This document shows positions 6,132 through 6,358 of a stretch of DNA of 6,358 nt, one piece after another (position 1 is the stretch's first letter; each line of letters opens with the position of its first letter). The translations under genes and the position numbers were made by a program. The stretch is from positions 1-6,358 of the forward strand of contig JALUBM010000149.1 of the NCBI GenBank assembly GCA_027044845.1. The letters are read 5' to 3'. The stretch comes from Sulfurimonas sp. Its GTDB lineage: Bacteria; Campylobacterota; Campylobacteria; Campylobacterales; Sulfurimonadaceae. The notes under the pieces were generated by a model, which saw nothing but the letters and a program-made list of their open reading frames with translations, did no database searches and was not told the origin of the DNA.

Positions 6132-6137
6132 TATAAT
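6132..6137 (+). promoter_or_regulatory. Candidate -10 box for the gene at 6165
   Basis: A perfect TATAAT sits 27 bases before the start codon, so transcription would begin near 6144. No good -35 hexamer is visible at the proper distance. That position is occupied by the second copy of the 12-mer, which fits a promoter controlled by a bound regulator. Confidence 0.4.
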
Positions 6138-6164
6138 TACACAAATAAACAAAAAAGGTAAACA

Positions 6165-6358
6165 ATGGATTATCTTCCCGAAATAACAAGAATCATAGAT
6201 TATGGATTACGCGGTCAAAAACAACAACTTTACTCTCAAATTAATTTATTAATTAAGCAATTAAAGAAAAAAGGGGATATACGCTCAGCAGAAATATTAT
6301 CAAAAAAAATATCAATTAGAGCTGAACATATAACATCAAATGCATTTCAGTTTAATCG
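6165..6358 (+). CDS. N-terminus of an unidentified protein, possibly an AAA ATPase (partial, runs off the window)
   Basis: The ATG at 6165 follows AAGG (6155-6158) with a six-base spacer and opens a frame that stays open to the right edge, giving 64 residues. It begins MDYLPEITRIIDYGLRGQK, followed by QLYSQINLLIKQLKKKGD and SAEILSKKIS. This is a helical hairpin in which a 'Y..qi..L...L...GD...A..L' pattern is visible. I have seen similar N-terminal hairpins ahead of the ATPase core in AAA proteins of bacterial defence loci, including those paired with subtilisin-type proteases. No Walker motif lies inside the window, so the family is a guess while the coding call is firm. It has its own promoter candidate, so it is a separate transcription unit from the HET-TIR-patatin block. 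Confidence 0.55.
   Translation, partial: MDYLPEITRIIDYGLRGQKQQLYSQINLLIKQLKKKGDIRSAEILSKKISIRAEHITSNAFQFN

Noticed and set aside
2774..6159. Shared 14-mer TAAACAAAAAAGGT at 2774-2787 and 6146-6159
   Set aside because: Low-complexity A-rich sequence containing a ribosome-site-like AAGG; chance identity is likely in this base composition.
1..6358. CRISPR array, tRNA or rRNA genes, replication origin
   Set aside because: No regularly spaced repeats, cloverleaf or rRNA-like segments were seen on either strand.

Overview
The window is AT-rich DNA with short intergenic gaps and Shine-Dalgarno-led starts, so it is bacterial. The AAGGA/GAGGA ribosome sites and AT-rich codon use would suit Campylobacterota or a low-GC gammaproteobacterium, but nothing here fixes the taxon. 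The mix of broken mobile genes and immune-type genes looks like an accessory region or defence island.

Layout. (1) 1-193: the C-terminal end of an IS5-type transposase on the minus strand, running off the left edge, with a stop codon exactly where the catalytic glutamate belongs. (2) 194-1130: a P63C-domain gene broken by a one-base frameshift near 326-330. (3) 1131-1266: a promoter candidate and a nested hairpin leading into (4) a compact three-gene block on the plus strand. This block holds a bacterial HET-domain protein (1267-2721), a ThsB-like TIR protein of the DUF1863/MTH538 type (2827-3324), and a two-domain protein with an N-terminal SLOG-like ligand-sensing domain and a C-terminal patatin phospholipase (3333-4958). 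A hairpin plus T-run (4976-5040) probably ends this unit. (5) 5041-6036: mostly decayed mobile DNA. The minus strand carries an HNH nuclease tail followed by two small or broken ORFs. The plus strand carries a fragment of a zinc-knuckle repeat protein (DUF723-like, typical of phage and homing-type nucleases) that lacks both ends. (6) 6037-6358: a promoter with a repeated 12-mer and the first 64 codons of a new gene that may be the start of an AAA ATPase.

How it may work. In known Thoeris systems a TIR protein (ThsB) senses phage and makes an ADP-ribose-derived signal, and the SLOG domain of ThsA binds it and switches on an effector domain. Here the TIR gene sits 8 bases before a gene whose N-terminus is SLOG-like and whose effector is a patatin lipase with an intact Ser-Asp dyad. 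The simplest reading is a Thoeris-like abortive-infection circuit with membrane lipid degradation as output. The HET gene upstream is unusual in bacteria and could be a second NAD-handling enzyme, a sensor or a regulator. The HET-TIR-SLOG/patatin combination is the main discovery candidate. The function is inferred from domain architecture and has not been shown.
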